Assembly: GCF_030913655.1 (NCBI RefSeq) | Contig: NZ_CP133189.1 | Location: 3,310,501 to 3,374,500, forward strand | Length of the DNA: 64,000 nt | DNA from: Clostridium sp. MB40-C1 | Lineage (GTDB): Bacteria > Bacillota > Clostridia > Clostridiales > Clostridiaceae | Direction: 5' to 3' | Part shown: positions 56,699 to 64,000 of the stretch, piece by piece | Numbering within the stretch: position 1 is the stretch's first letter | Layout of the letters: each line of letters starts with the position of its first letter | Notes under the pieces: model-generated | The model's input: the letters and a program-made list of their open reading frames with translations, nothing else | Database searches by the model: none | What the model was told of the DNA's origin: nothing | Made by a program: the position numbers and the translations under genes

Positions 56699-58144
56699 AT
56701 GATAAAGGTTGTTGGATTGGGGCCAGGAAGTGTAGAAGCACTTACAATTGGGACTTTAGAAGCATTAAAGGATAGTAATAATGTGTATTTGAGAACAGAC
56801 AAACATCCCAATATTGATCATTTGAAAAAAATTGGAGTAGAGTTTAAATCTTATGATTATGTCTATGAAAAAGCAAGCAATTTTGATGATGTATATGAGT
56901 TTATTGCTCAAGATTTATTGGATAATTACAAAATATGTGGTGAACTTGTATATGCAGTGCCAGGAAATCCTTTCAAAGGAGAAAAGTCTGTTGAAATATT
57001 AGTAAAGCTTTGTGAAGAACAAGATATAGATATAGATATTTTGCCGGCAGTTAGTTTTGTAGATGCTATGGTTGAAAGTTTAAAAGTGGATCCATTTGAT
57101 GGATTAAAGATAATAGATTCTTTTGATATTAAAAATCAAATTTTAGATAAAAGAGTTGGAATAATAGTAGCACAAGTTTATAATAAGTTTATAGCATCAG
57201 AGGTTAAGTTAGCTTTATTAGAATATTATAATGATGAAACAGAAATATACTTTGTAAGAGCAGCAGGTGTTAAAGATGTTGAAAGTATTAGAAAGATAAA
57301 AATTTATGAACTTGATAGACAAGAAGACATTGATCATCTAACATCCATATATATACCCAAAAATGCAGAAGCTACAAAAGATTTTTATGATTTATTGGAC
57401 ATAATGGATACTCTAAGGGGAGAAAATGGATGCCCATGGGATAAAGAACAAACTCATTTATCATTAAAAAAGTGTTTAATAGAGGAATGTTATGAGGTCT
57501 TAGAGGCAATTGATGAAGAAGATGAGGATAAAATAATAGAAGAGTTAGGTGATGTCCTTCTTCAAGTTGTATTTCATGCACAAATAGGAAAAGAAGATGG
57601 ATATTTCAATGTAAATGATATTGTACAAGGAATTTGCACTAAGCTAATTCAAAGACATCCTCATGTATTTGGAAAAATTACTGTTGGCAATTCTAGTGAA
57701 GTTTTGGTAAACTGGGATAAAATAAAGAAAATAGAAAAAGGGTTCGATAAATACACTGATGAGTTAAAACATGTACCTAAAAATTTGCCTGCTTTAATGA
57801 GAGCAGATAAGGTTCAAAAGAAAGCTGCTAAAGTTGGGTTTGATTGGAATGATGTTAAACCAGCTATGAATAAAGTAATTGAAGAATTAAATGAGATAAA
57901 ACAGGTATATAAAACCCAAAACAAGGAAAAAATAGCAGGTGAAATAGGAGATTTAATATTTAGTAGTGTAAATATCGCAAGATTGCTTGACATTGACCCT
58001 GAGCTTGCATTAAATTATACTATAGACAAATTTATTAATAGATTTGAATACATAGAAAAAAGTGCTTTAAAAGATGGAAAAAAATTAGAAGAAATGTCTT
58101 TGAATGAAATGGATGAATTGTGGGAAGAATCAAAGACAAAATAA
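56699..58144 (+). CDS. mazG: tetrapyrrole methylase-like / MazG nucleotide pyrophosphohydrolase fusion (YabN-like)
   Basis: Fusion of 481 residues. The N-terminal half (about 1-220) resembles SAM-dependent tetrapyrrole methylases, with VVGLGPGSVEALT and the YAVPGNPFKGEKSVEIL block. The C-terminal half (about 235-481) is a duplicated MazG all-alpha NTP pyrophosphohydrolase with metal-binding EECYEVLEAIDEED and ELGDVLLQVVFHA. The MazG part hydrolyses house-cleaning NTP substrates; the methylase-like part has no assigned reaction. The ATG has AAAGGAGA upstream. The order yabM-yabN-hup-yabO is that of the Bacillus near-origin region. Confidence 0.95.
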   Translation: MIKVVGLGPGSVEALTIGTLEALKDSNNVYLRTDKHPNIDHLKKIGVEFKSYDYVYEKASNFDDVYEFIAQDLLDNYKICGELVYAVPGNPFKGEKSVEILVKLCEEQDIDIDILPAVSFVDAMVESLKVDPFDGLKIIDSFDIKNQILDKRVGIIVAQVYNKFIASEVKLALLEYYNDETEIYFVRAAGVKDVESIRKIKIYELDRQEDIDHLTSIYIPKNAEATKDFYDLLDIMDTLRGENGCPWDKEQTHLSLKKCLIEECYEVLEAIDEEDEDKIIEELGDVLLQVVFHAQIGKEDGYFNVNDIVQGICTKLIQRHPHVFGKITVGNSSEVLVNWDKIKKIEKGFDKYTDELKHVPKNLPALMRADKVQKKAAKVGFDWNDVKPAMNKVIEELNEIKQVYKTQNKEKIAGEIGDLIFSSVNIARLLDIDPELALNYTIDKFINRFEYIEKSALKDGKKLEEMSLNEMDELWEESKTK

Positions 58145-58250
58145 TTACTTAAGTTTTTAGTTAAAAGTTCTTATAAAAAAGGATTTTTAATTTAAATGAA
58201 GAATAAACTTTATATCATTATTTGATAATAATTTAAGGGAGGTAACAAAG

Positions 58251-58529
58251 GTGAATAAAGCAGAATTAATTGCAAGTATGTCAGAAAAAACTCAATTAAC
58301 TAAAAAGGATGCAGAGGCAGCTTTAAAGGCATTCATAGAAAGTGTTGAAGAAGCTTTAGGAAAAGGTGAAAAAGTTCAATTAATTGGATTTGGTACTTTC
58401 GAAACTCGTGAAAGAGCAGAAAGAAAAGGAAGAAACCCAAGAACTAAGGAAGAAATAGTTATACCAGCATCAACAGTTCCTGTATTTAAAGCTGGTAAAG
58501 AATTTAAAGATATAGTTAATAATAAATAA
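58251..58529 (+). CDS. hup: HU-type nucleoid protein
   Basis: DNA-binding dimer of 92 residues. Conserved features: [39 protein letters not shown] (beta-arm with the proline-tipped RNPRT) and [12 protein letters not shown]. It binds DNA without clear sequence specificity and compacts the nucleoid. The start is GTG 58251, with GGGAGG 8 bases upstream. A terminator just after the stop isolates it from rqcP. Confidence 0.97.
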   Translation: MNKAELIASMSEKTQLTKKDAEAALKAFIESVEEALGKGEKVQLIGFGTFETRERAERKGRNPRTKEEIVIPASTVPVFKAGKEFKDIVNNK

Positions 58530-58537
58530 CTTAAATA

Positions 58538-58573
58538 AAAAACCTGGGTGCAAATCTAGGTTTTTTATTTTTA
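58538..58573 (+). terminator. terminator after hup
   Basis: AAAAAACCTGG / CTAGGTTTTTT with a TATTTTT tail. Confidence 0.9.
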
Positions 58574-58606
58574 AGAATAAAAATAAATAAGAATCTGGAG
58601 GTTATT

Positions 58607-58864
58607 ATGAGATTAGACAAGTATCTGAAAGTTTCAAGAATAATCAAGAGAAGAACTATTGCAAAAGAAGCTTGCGAAAGTGGTAGAGTTTTTATTAATG
58701 ATAAAGTTGCTAAACCAAGTACAGAAGTTAATGAGAATGATATAATAGAGGTTAAATTTGCAAACCGTTCATTAAAAGCAAAAATCGTAAATATAGCTCA
58801 GCATGTAGCTAAAGCTGATGCAAAAGAGATGTATGAGATAATATCTGGAGAACAAGACCAATAA
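58607..58864 (+). CDS. rqcP: S4-domain RNA-binding protein, RqcP/YabO
   Basis: Small protein of 85 residues, almost all of it the S4 fold (MRLDKYLKVSRIIKRRT, AKEACESGRVFINDKVAKPS, IEVKFANRSLKAKIV). In Bacillus this YabO homologue, RqcP, stabilises the peptidyl-tRNA on stalled 50S subunits while RqcH adds alanine tails. Location after hup matches that gene. The ATG has a TGGAGG ribosome binding site. It ends 250 bases before yabP, which has its own sporulation promoter. Confidence 0.92.
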   Translation: MRLDKYLKVSRIIKRRTIAKEACESGRVFINDKVAKPSTEVNENDIIEVKFANRSLKAKIVNIAQHVAKADAKEMYEIISGEQDQ

Positions 58865-59060
58865 TAGGATTCTGCTTCAGGTAAAGCTTTAAGCTTCATT
58901 TGAGGCTTAGAAAGCATTATTAAGGGGTTGTGACCACTTATCGCAAAACTATTCAAGAGTGAAGTATTAGTGGCATTAGAAATGGGACAAAAGTAGAAAA
59001 GAAATAATATTAATTTTATGATTAACGTTGTTTCTTGCCACGAGCTTCTCTTTTTATAGT

Positions 59061-59089
59061 GAATATTCATTAATATTTAGGCATATATA
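59061..59089 (+). promoter_or_regulatory. candidate sigma-E promoter of yabP
   Basis: GAATATT at 59061-59067, a 14-base spacer, and CATATATA at 59082-59089 fit the sigma-E pattern KMATATT-N14-CATACAMT in its -35 half and the CATA-A part of the -10. It lies 24 bp before the yabP start; yabP is a mother-cell sporulation gene in Bacillus. Confidence 0.55.
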
Positions 59090-59112
59090 TTTACATATAA
59101 GGAGGGGAGTTT

Positions 59113-59403
59113 ATGGAGACAAAAAAAGAAAGTGGAGAAGGTAAAAAGAGTAATTTAACTCTTGAAGATAGAAAAAGAATGGTATTGTCAGGTGTATTAG
59201 AAGTAATATCTTTTGATGATAAGTGCATAGCATTAGATACAACTCTTGGCACATTAACGGTTAAAGGACAAGAATTAAAAATGAATAAATTAGATGTGCA
59301 AAATGGAGATATTATAATACTAGGTCAAATAAATTCCTGTGTGTATACTACTACTGAAAGTAAAAAAGATAAAGAAAGTATAATTGCAAGGTTATTTAGG
59401 TAG
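59113..59403 (+). CDS. yabP: sporulation protein YabP
   Basis: Small soluble protein of 96 residues. The family pattern is LTLEDRKRMVLSGVLEVISFDD then TTLGTLTVKGQELKMNKLDVQNGDIIILG, a compact beta domain shared with YqfC. In Bacillus YabP and YabQ are sigma-E products needed for normal cortex formation. The ATG has AAGGAGGGG upstream. yabQ begins just 4 bases after its stop codon. Confidence 0.92.
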   Translation: METKKESGEGKKSNLTLEDRKRMVLSGVLEVISFDDKCIALDTTLGTLTVKGQELKMNKLDVQNGDIIILGQINSCVYTTTESKKDKESIIARLFR

Positions 59404-59407
59404 AGCT

Positions 59408-59803
59408 ATGATTATACCTATGAATGTACAAGTCAATATAATAATTAATAGTATACTTGCAGGAATATTAACGGGGATATTGTTTGATATATATAGAATC
59501 ATAAGAGGATTTGAGAATCCAAATGTAATTATAACTTTAATTGAAGATATACTATTTTGGATTTTAGCAGGTATATTAGTATTTATATTTCTACTCTACA
59601 ATAGTTATGTTTATATAGGACCGTATTTGTTTCTATATATTGCATTAGGATTATATATACATTTAAAGCTTCTAAGCAAATACTTTTTAAAAGCTCAATA
59701 TAAATTTATATTAGTATTTTTTAAAACATGGAGAATTCTAAAGAATTTAATTCTTTATCCAATAGAATTAATAGTATATAAGATTATTCGTAAAAATAAA
59801 TAA
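59408..59803 (+). CDS. yabQ: spore cortex biosynthesis membrane protein YabQ
   Basis: Membrane protein of 131 residues with three or so helices (about 8-26, 46-65, 68-85) and the family start NIIINSILAGILTGILFDIYR. Its basic C-terminal tail is typical. It probably acts with YabP in the mother cell during cortex assembly. I set the start at ATG 59408, with AGGTAGAG upstream; ATG 59420 is also possible, and the earlier in-frame ATG at 59384 would overlap yabP. Confidence 0.88.
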   Translation: MIIPMNVQVNIIINSILAGILTGILFDIYRIIRGFENPNVIITLIEDILFWILAGILVFIFLLYNSYVYIGPYLFLYIALGLYIHLKLLSKYFLKAQYKFILVFFKTWRILKNLILYPIELIVYKIIRKNK

Positions 59804-59879
59804 AAATTGCTTGAATAAAACTTAAAACAAAACTAAAATATAGATATGAATTAAAAATAAACTTTTCGAGGGAATTTAT

Positions 59880-60152
59880 ATGAGGAAAAAGTTTAAGTTT
59901 AAAAACATATTGATTTGTTGTGTATTAATTTACATTGGCTACACATTAGTAAGTCAGCAATTAACGATAAGAAATAAGAAAACTCAATTAGATAAACTTA
60001 ATATTGAATTAAAAGAAGCAACCAAAGAGAATCAAAGCTTGTTAGATAAAACTAAAATGTCTAAGACTTACAGATATGTGGAGAAGCTAGCAAGGGAAAG
60101 GCTTGATTATATAAAACAAGGAGAAAATGCTGTTATGCAAAAACAAGATTAG
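59880..60152 (+). CDS. divIC: septum formation initiator, DivIC/FtsB family
   Basis: Bitopic division protein of 90 residues: short basic cytoplasmic tail, one transmembrane helix (about 10-27), and an extracytoplasmic coiled coil (about 30-68; TQLDKLNIELKEATKENQSL) ending in YVEKLARERLDYIKQGE, the FtsB/DivIC signature. It joins FtsL and DivIB in the divisome. The ATG at 59880 has TCGAGGGA upstream. It follows yabQ in the same order as Bacillus. Confidence 0.93.
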   Translation: MRKKFKFKNILICCVLIYIGYTLVSQQLTIRNKKTQLDKLNIELKEATKENQSLLDKTKMSKTYRYVEKLARERLDYIKQGENAVMQKQD

Positions 60153-60224
60153 GCCTTGCTTATTTTTTATGCTGCGATAAATAAATTAATTATATAAACA
60201 TATTTAAGGAGGAAGTTTATTAAC

Positions 60225-60629
60225 ATGGCCTTACAGGTAGGAAGTATTTTAGAAGGGACAGTAGTAAATATCACTAAATTTGGAGCATTTATAGAAGTGG
60301 AGGGAAAGACAGGGTTAGTACACATATCTGAAGTTGCAGACACATATGTTAAAGATATAAGTCAGCATCTTAAGGAAAAAGATAAGGTTAAGGTTAAAGT
60401 GATTTCTGTAGATGATAGTGGAAGACTAAGTTTATCAATAAAACAAGCAATGATAAAGAAAAAGTCTTCAAAACCAGTAGAAATTGATTGGAGCAAAGAA
60501 AAGTCTAAAGTTAATAATGATAATTTCGAAGATGCAATTTCTAAATTTCTAAAGGAAAGTGAAGAAAGATTTCAAGATTTGAAAAAGCATCAAAACGTTA
60601 AAGGAAATAAATATTCTAAAAAAGGTTGA
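60225..60629 (+). CDS. yabR: S1 RNA-binding domain protein, YabR-like
   Basis: Protein of 134 residues. The S1 OB fold is at 1-75 (GSILEGTVVNITKFGAFIEVEGKTG, GLVHISEVADTYV, DSGRLSLSIK); a charged Lys/Glu/Ser tail follows. It probably binds RNA or the ribosome. The Bacillus YabR homologue occupies the same place between divIC and spoIIE. The ATG has AAGGAGGAAG upstream, and a terminator follows. Confidence 0.9.
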   Translation: MALQVGSILEGTVVNITKFGAFIEVEGKTGLVHISEVADTYVKDISQHLKEKDKVKVKVISVDDSGRLSLSIKQAMIKKKSSKPVEIDWSKEKSKVNNDNFEDAISKFLKESEERFQDLKKHQNVKGNKYSKKG

Positions 60630-60639
60630 TGAAATATAT

Positions 60640-60672
60640 AAAAGGGCTTAAAATAGCCCTTTTTAAATTTTA
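60640..60672 (+). terminator. terminator after yabR
   Basis: AAAGGGCT / AGCCCTTT stem with a TTAAATTTT tail. Confidence 0.85.
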
Positions 60673-60692
60673 AAAAAAGTTAAAAAAAACAG

Positions 60693-60721
60693 TTGACAAC
60701 TATAGATCATTAATATATAAT
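60693..60721 (+). promoter_or_regulatory. sigma-A promoter of the tRNA array
   Basis: TTGACA at 60693-60698 and TATAAT at 60716-60721, with a spacing of exactly 17, about 50 bp before the first tRNA. A stable-RNA-grade consensus promoter. Confidence 0.9.
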
Positions 60722-60772
60722 AGTCTATGTCGCTAAGGAAAACATCTAAGCGGCAAGCAAGAAGGCAAACAA

Positions 60773-60861
60773 GCCGGAGTGGCGAAATCGGCAGACGCAC
60801 AGGACTTAAAATCCTGCGGAGCTAACACTCCGTACCGGTTCAAGTCCGGTCTCCGGCACCA
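60773..60861 (+). tRNA. tRNA-Leu (TAA), copy 1
   Basis: Class II tRNA with an 89-base sequence including encoded CCA. Acceptor stem GCCGGAG / CTCCGGC, anticodon loop CTTAAAA giving TAA, long variable arm and GGTTCAAGTCC T arm. Confidence 0.96.
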
Positions 60862-60865
60862 ATAT

Positions 60866-60941
<76 letters not shown>

Positions 60942-60949
60942 TTTGATGT

Positions 60950-61026
60950 GGCGGAATAGCTCAGCTGGCTAGAGCATTCGGTTCATACCCGAAGTGTCGT
61001 AGGTTCAAGTCCTATTTCCGCTACCA
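60950..61026 (+). tRNA. elongator tRNA-Met (CAT), copy 1
   Basis: Acceptor GGCGGAA / TTCCGCT, anticodon loop TTCATAC giving CAT, T arm GGTTCAAGTCC, encoded CCA. No initiator features. Confidence 0.94.
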
Positions 61027-61047
61027 TTTAAAAACAAATACTAATAC

Positions 61048-61136
61048 GCCGGAGTGGCGAAATCGGCAGACGCACAGGACTTAAAATCCTGCGGAGCTAA
61101 CACTCCGTACCGGTTCAAGTCCGGTCTCCGGCACCA
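61048..61136 (+). tRNA. tRNA-Leu (TAA), copy 2
   Basis: Identical in sequence to the copy at 60773-60861, including encoded CCA. Confidence 0.96.
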
Positions 61137-61141
61137 AGTAT

Positions 61142-61217
<76 letters not shown>

Positions 61218-61224
61218 TTTGTTT

Positions 61225-61309
61225 TTTGGGGAATAGCTCACTAAGCTAGAATGTAATGTTAGGTTTGCTTTACTGATATAGTTGGAATTTAGTATTAAAC
61301 ATATAATAT

Positions 61310-61310
<1 letters not shown>
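61225..61310 (+). pseudogene. decayed tRNA-Met remnant
   Basis: Between two initiator tRNA genes, at the place where an elongator tRNA-Met stands in the other units, lies GGGGAATAGCTCACTAAGCT. It matches the D-arm half of tRNA-Met (GGCGGAATAGCTCAGCTGGCT). After that similarity is lost; there is no anticodon stem or T arm. Confidence 0.65.
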
Positions 61311-61385
<75 letters not shown>

Positions 61386-61393
61386 TTTGATGT

Positions 61394-61470
61394 GGCGGAA
61401 TAGCTCAGCTGGCTAGAGCATTCGGTTCATACCCGGAGTGTCGTAGGTTCAAGTCCTATTTCCGCTACCA
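61394..61470 (+). tRNA. elongator tRNA-Met (CAT), copy 2
   Basis: As the copy at 60950-61026 except for one A-to-G change (CCCGGAG for CCCGAAG) that turns a T-A pair of the anticodon stem into T-G. It is still foldable. CCA is encoded. Confidence 0.93.
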
Positions 61471-61511
61471 AAAGTCTACAAGGTAACTTGTAGACTTTTA
61501 TTTTTTTTGTT
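61471..61511 (+). terminator. terminator of the tRNA array
   Basis: AAAGTCTACAAG-GTAA-CTTGTAGACTTT, a 12-bp perfect stem followed by TATTTTTTTT. Confidence 0.95.
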
Positions 61512-61557
61512 TTATCTCATACAAATTTTAAATTTGTGACATAAAAAAAAGAAAAAG

Positions 61558-61662
61558 TTCGTCAATGGTAAAAAAATACAAAAACATAAAATTAAATGTC
61601 TTACGAAAGATATATGTTTGTTCCAATAAATTACATATTTTCCCAGTGAGTTTTGCTATAAT
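61558..61662 (+). promoter_or_regulatory. candidate spoIIE promoter with Spo0A box
   Basis: TGCTATAAT at 61655-61662 is an extended -10 element about 40 bp before ATG. TTCGTCA at 61558-61564 is the complement of TGACGAA, fitting the Spo0A box (TGNCGAA). No -35 consensus is evident, as expected for a Spo0A-activated sigma-A promoter. Confidence 0.5.
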
Positions 61663-61701
61663 AAATACTATCACATAGAAAGAGTTTAGGGGGGAGCGGT
61701 A

Positions 61702-64000
61702 ATGCAGTATGGAGCAGATATATTTCCTTACAAAAGGATAAGGAAAACTAATAAAGATAAAAAAAATTTAAAAAGCATTGAGCAATATGATATATTCAAT
61801 AGTTTTGCTTACTTTATAATATGTTTATTAGTAAGTAGAGTTATTATGCTAAATTTGGAAAATTCAATGGCTCCTTTTGGAGTGGCATTTTTGATAGTTA
61901 TTTCCCTACATAAAAAGGAATTTTTCTTTATTTCTGTTTGTGGCACTATAGCTGGATACTTATCTATATATAATAAATTAAGTAATTTACCTGGATATTT
62001 AATTATAATTGGAACTATAGCTATTTCAGCTTATATGTTAGAAGAAAAATCAAAAAATACAAAGTTATTAGTTATATTTTGCACTATATTTAGTGAGTTA
62101 ATTGCAAGTGAATTTTGGATAAAGAGCTTAACTTTTAAAGTGGCATTTTTATTTGCATTTCTCCAAATAATCTCTATCATCCCAGTATATTTTATTCTTG
62201 AGCGTTCTATAATATGCATAAATAAATTTAAGACAAAACATTTATTTAGTAGTGAAGAAGTTATAAGTATGACTGTTGTATTTGCATTAGTTATATCTGG
62301 AACATGGGGCATTAGTATAGCAAAAATTTCTATAATGAATATTTTAGCTTTAGGTTTTATATTAATACTTAGTTATATAAATGGAAGTACAGTGGGAGCC
62401 ACAAGTGGAATTGCCATTGGAGCAATAACAGGGATGTGTTCTAATAATATACTTATCTATGTAAGTGTCTATGGTTTGTGCGGATTTTTTGCAGGACTTT
62501 TTAAAGATATGGGAAAATGGCTGACGGGGACTACATATATAATAACATTCTTAATACTAATACTTTATTCTAATATAAAATCAGAGTTTAATTTTATAGA
62601 GGTTATAGTTGCTTCAGGGGCTTTTGTGGCTATACCAAATGAATTCTATACCAAGTTAAATTTAGAGTTGGATTGGGAAAAAAAACAGGAGTATTTGAAT
62701 AAAAGCATAGCTTCTAACATTAAGAGTTTAATTGTTAATAGATTAGATAGTTTTTCTGAAGTTTTATATGGTATGTCAAATACTCTTGAAGAATTATCAG
62801 ATAATGATAAGTTATTAATGAAAAGTAAAAGCAGTGGATTAATCGAAAATCTTGCGGATAGGGTCTGCAGTAATTGTAGCATGAATACTACGTGTTGGAA
62901 AAAAGAAATATATTGTACTTATGCTGCGTTTGGAGAACTCATACAGAATTATCAAGAGCAAAGAAGAAAAATCATGCCTAAAGAAATAGAAAGAAAGTGT
63001 ATAAAGAGGACATTACTTTTAAAAAACACTCAAGATATTGTTAATAATTATATGGTAAAAGAAATGTGGAGAGAGAGGCAAAGTGAAGGTAGAAAAATTT
63101 TATCTCAACAAATAAATAGTATGGCTGATTCTTTTAAAGAAATAATGAAGGAGTTTAATTGTGATATTAAAATAGATACGGATATTGAGAAAAAGCTTAG
63201 AAAGATTTTGGGAGATCAAAATATTAAGTATGAGGATATATTTTGTTTTGAAAATAAAAATAACAGATTAGTAATAAAGATGACTTTAAAAGCTTGTGGA
63301 GGTACTCAATTGTGTGTAAAAAAAATATTGCCTTTTATAAATGAAGTTGTAGGTAAACTTATGTGTGTTAGTGACGAGGGGTGTGTTATTAATCCAAAAA
63401 CAAGTGAATGTAATATCACTTTTGAAGAAGCACCACGATATTATATTGCATCTTATGCTAACAAAATATGTAAGGAAGGGGAAAAATATAGCGGAGACAG
63501 TTATAGTTTTGGCAAGATTCTTCAGGGTAATTATATGTGTATTATAAGTGATGGAATGGGCTCAGGACCTGAAGCTGGAAGAGAAAGTAAAGCAGCTGTT
63601 GACATGGTAGAAAAATTTATTAATTCAGGTATAAGCAAAATTAAAGCTGTAGATGCAGTTAATACAATAATGACTTTAAGATTTCCCCAAGAGGAAAAGT
63701 TCTCAACATTAGACTTATGTGATGTGGATTTGTACTCAGGAGATGTGAATTTTATGAAGATAGGATCTGTTTGTAGTTTTATAAAGTCTGGCACAAAAGT
63801 TGAAGTGATAAGATCTAAGACTTTGCCAATAGGGGTTTTGGACAAGGTGGATGTAGATGTAGCAAATAAAAAGGTTAAAAATGGAGATTTTATTATTATG
63901 TTAAGTGATGGCGTTGTGGATTATGATATAGATAATACGGGTAATATTGATTGGGTATTAGATTATCTGCAAAAAAACAATACTAATAATCCTAAAGAGC
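61702..64000 (+). CDS. spoIIE: stage II sporulation protein E (partial, runs off the right edge)
   Basis: Serine phosphatase that dephosphorylates SpoIIAA and so activates sigma-F in the forespore; it also acts at the polar septum. About 766 codons are inside the window. The N-terminal part (about 30-310) is a block of hydrophobic helices (about 10). A central cytoplasmic region follows, and the PP2C-type domain begins at about residue 560, with metal-binding ISDGMGSGPEA, TLDLCDVDLYSGDVNFMKIGS and IMLSDGVVDY near the end of the window. The ATG 61702 has a TTAGGGGGGAG ribosome binding site. The last 30-60 residues are missing. Confidence 0.96.
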   Translation, partial: MQYGADIFPYKRIRKTNKDKKNLKSIEQYDIFNSFAYFIICLLVSRVIMLNLENSMAPFGVAFLIVISLHKKEFFFISVCGTIAGYLSIYNKLSNLPGYLIIIGTIAISAYMLEEKSKNTKLLVIFCTIFSELIASEFWIKSLTFKVAFLFAFLQIISIIPVYFILERSIICINKFKTKHLFSSEEVISMTVVFALVISGTWGISIAKISIMNILALGFILILSYINGSTVGATSGIAIGAITGMCSNNILIYVSVYGLCGFFAGLFKDMGKWLTGTTYIITFLILILYSNIKSEFNFIEVIVASGAFVAIPNEFYTKLNLELDWEKKQEYLNKSIASNIKSLIVNRLDSFSEVLYGMSNTLEELSDNDKLLMKSKSSGLIENLADRVCSNCSMNTTCWKKEIYCTYAAFGELIQNYQEQRRKIMPKEIERKCIKRTLLLKNTQDIVNNYMVKEMWRERQSEGRKILSQQINSMADSFKEIMKEFNCDIKIDTDIEKKLRKILGDQNIKYEDIFCFENKNNRLVIKMTLKACGGTQLCVKKILPFINEVVGKLMCVSDEGCVINPKTSECNITFEEAPRYYIASYANKICKEGEKYSGDSYSFGKILQGNYMCIISDGMGSGPEAGRESKAAVDMVEKFINSGISKIKAVDAVNTIMTLRFPQEEKFSTLDLCDVDLYSGDVNFMKIGSVCSFIKSGTKVEVIRSKTLPIGVLDKVDVDVANKKVKNGDFIIMLSDGVVDYDIDNTGNIDWVLDYLQKNNTNNPKE

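Overview
The window is a very AT-rich, single-chromosome stretch of a spore-forming, strictly anaerobic Firmicute, almost certainly a Clostridium of the amino-acid-fermenting type (botulinum/tetani/novyi-like). The reasons are the sporulation genes (spoVG, spoVT, spoVB-like, yabP, yabQ, spoIIE, a SpoID-like protein, SPOCS-like coat proteins), a [FeFe]-hydrogenase-type protein, duplicated methionine gamma-lyase, an H-NOX chemoreceptor and strong AGGAGG-type ribosome binding sites. I cannot name the species from sequence alone. No insertion sequence, prophage or CRISPR array was seen.

Region 1 (1-12 kb) is a methionine-catabolism and chemotaxis block. A chemoreceptor on the minus strand lies beside a TyrR-like sigma-54 activator (ACT-PAS-AAA+-HTH). 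Downstream are two copies of a pair: methionine gamma-lyase plus an NhaC-family transporter. Each lyase gene has a -24/-12 promoter. Three 20-bp-phased inverted repeats lie between the activator gene and the first promoter, and a related site precedes both promoters. A dCache chemoreceptor with an amino-acid-sensing signature follows the second pair.

Region 2 (12-35 kb) is mixed accessory and housekeeping content: an aromatic-amino-acid-type decarboxylase, an acetyltransferase, a thioesterase, an HD-GYP protein, an SGNH hydrolase, a TatD nuclease, a TPP-riboswitch-controlled thiamine-precursor ABC operon, two paralogous SPOCS-like coat proteins, a SpoIID-like protein, an H-NOX-methyl-accepting protein with a PAP2-family membrane protein, a YkvI-like transporter, a lipoprotein, a radical SAM protein, a HAD phosphatase with a second PAP2 protein, an [FeFe]-hydrogenase-like protein, tRNA-Pro and two small membrane proteins.

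Region 3 (36-45 kb) starts with a zinc/manganese-type ABC pair behind a consensus promoter with a palindromic operator, an alanine-racemase-like protein and murC. It then enters the conserved near-origin clostridial gene string: purR, spoVG, glmU, prs. After prs comes an 800-bp gene-free interval with two large inverted-repeat structures; the first pairs 31 of 32 positions only if G-U pairs of plus-strand RNA are counted.

Region 4 (45.6-64 kb) holds a two-component system, an HtrA-like protein whose catalytic histidine is replaced by asparagine, then pth, mfd, a PrsA-like foldase, spoVT, spoVB-like, mazG, hup, rqcP/yabO, yabP, yabQ, divIC, yabR, an array of seven intact tRNAs (Leu, fMet, Met) plus one decayed copy, and the start of spoIIE, which runs off the right edge.
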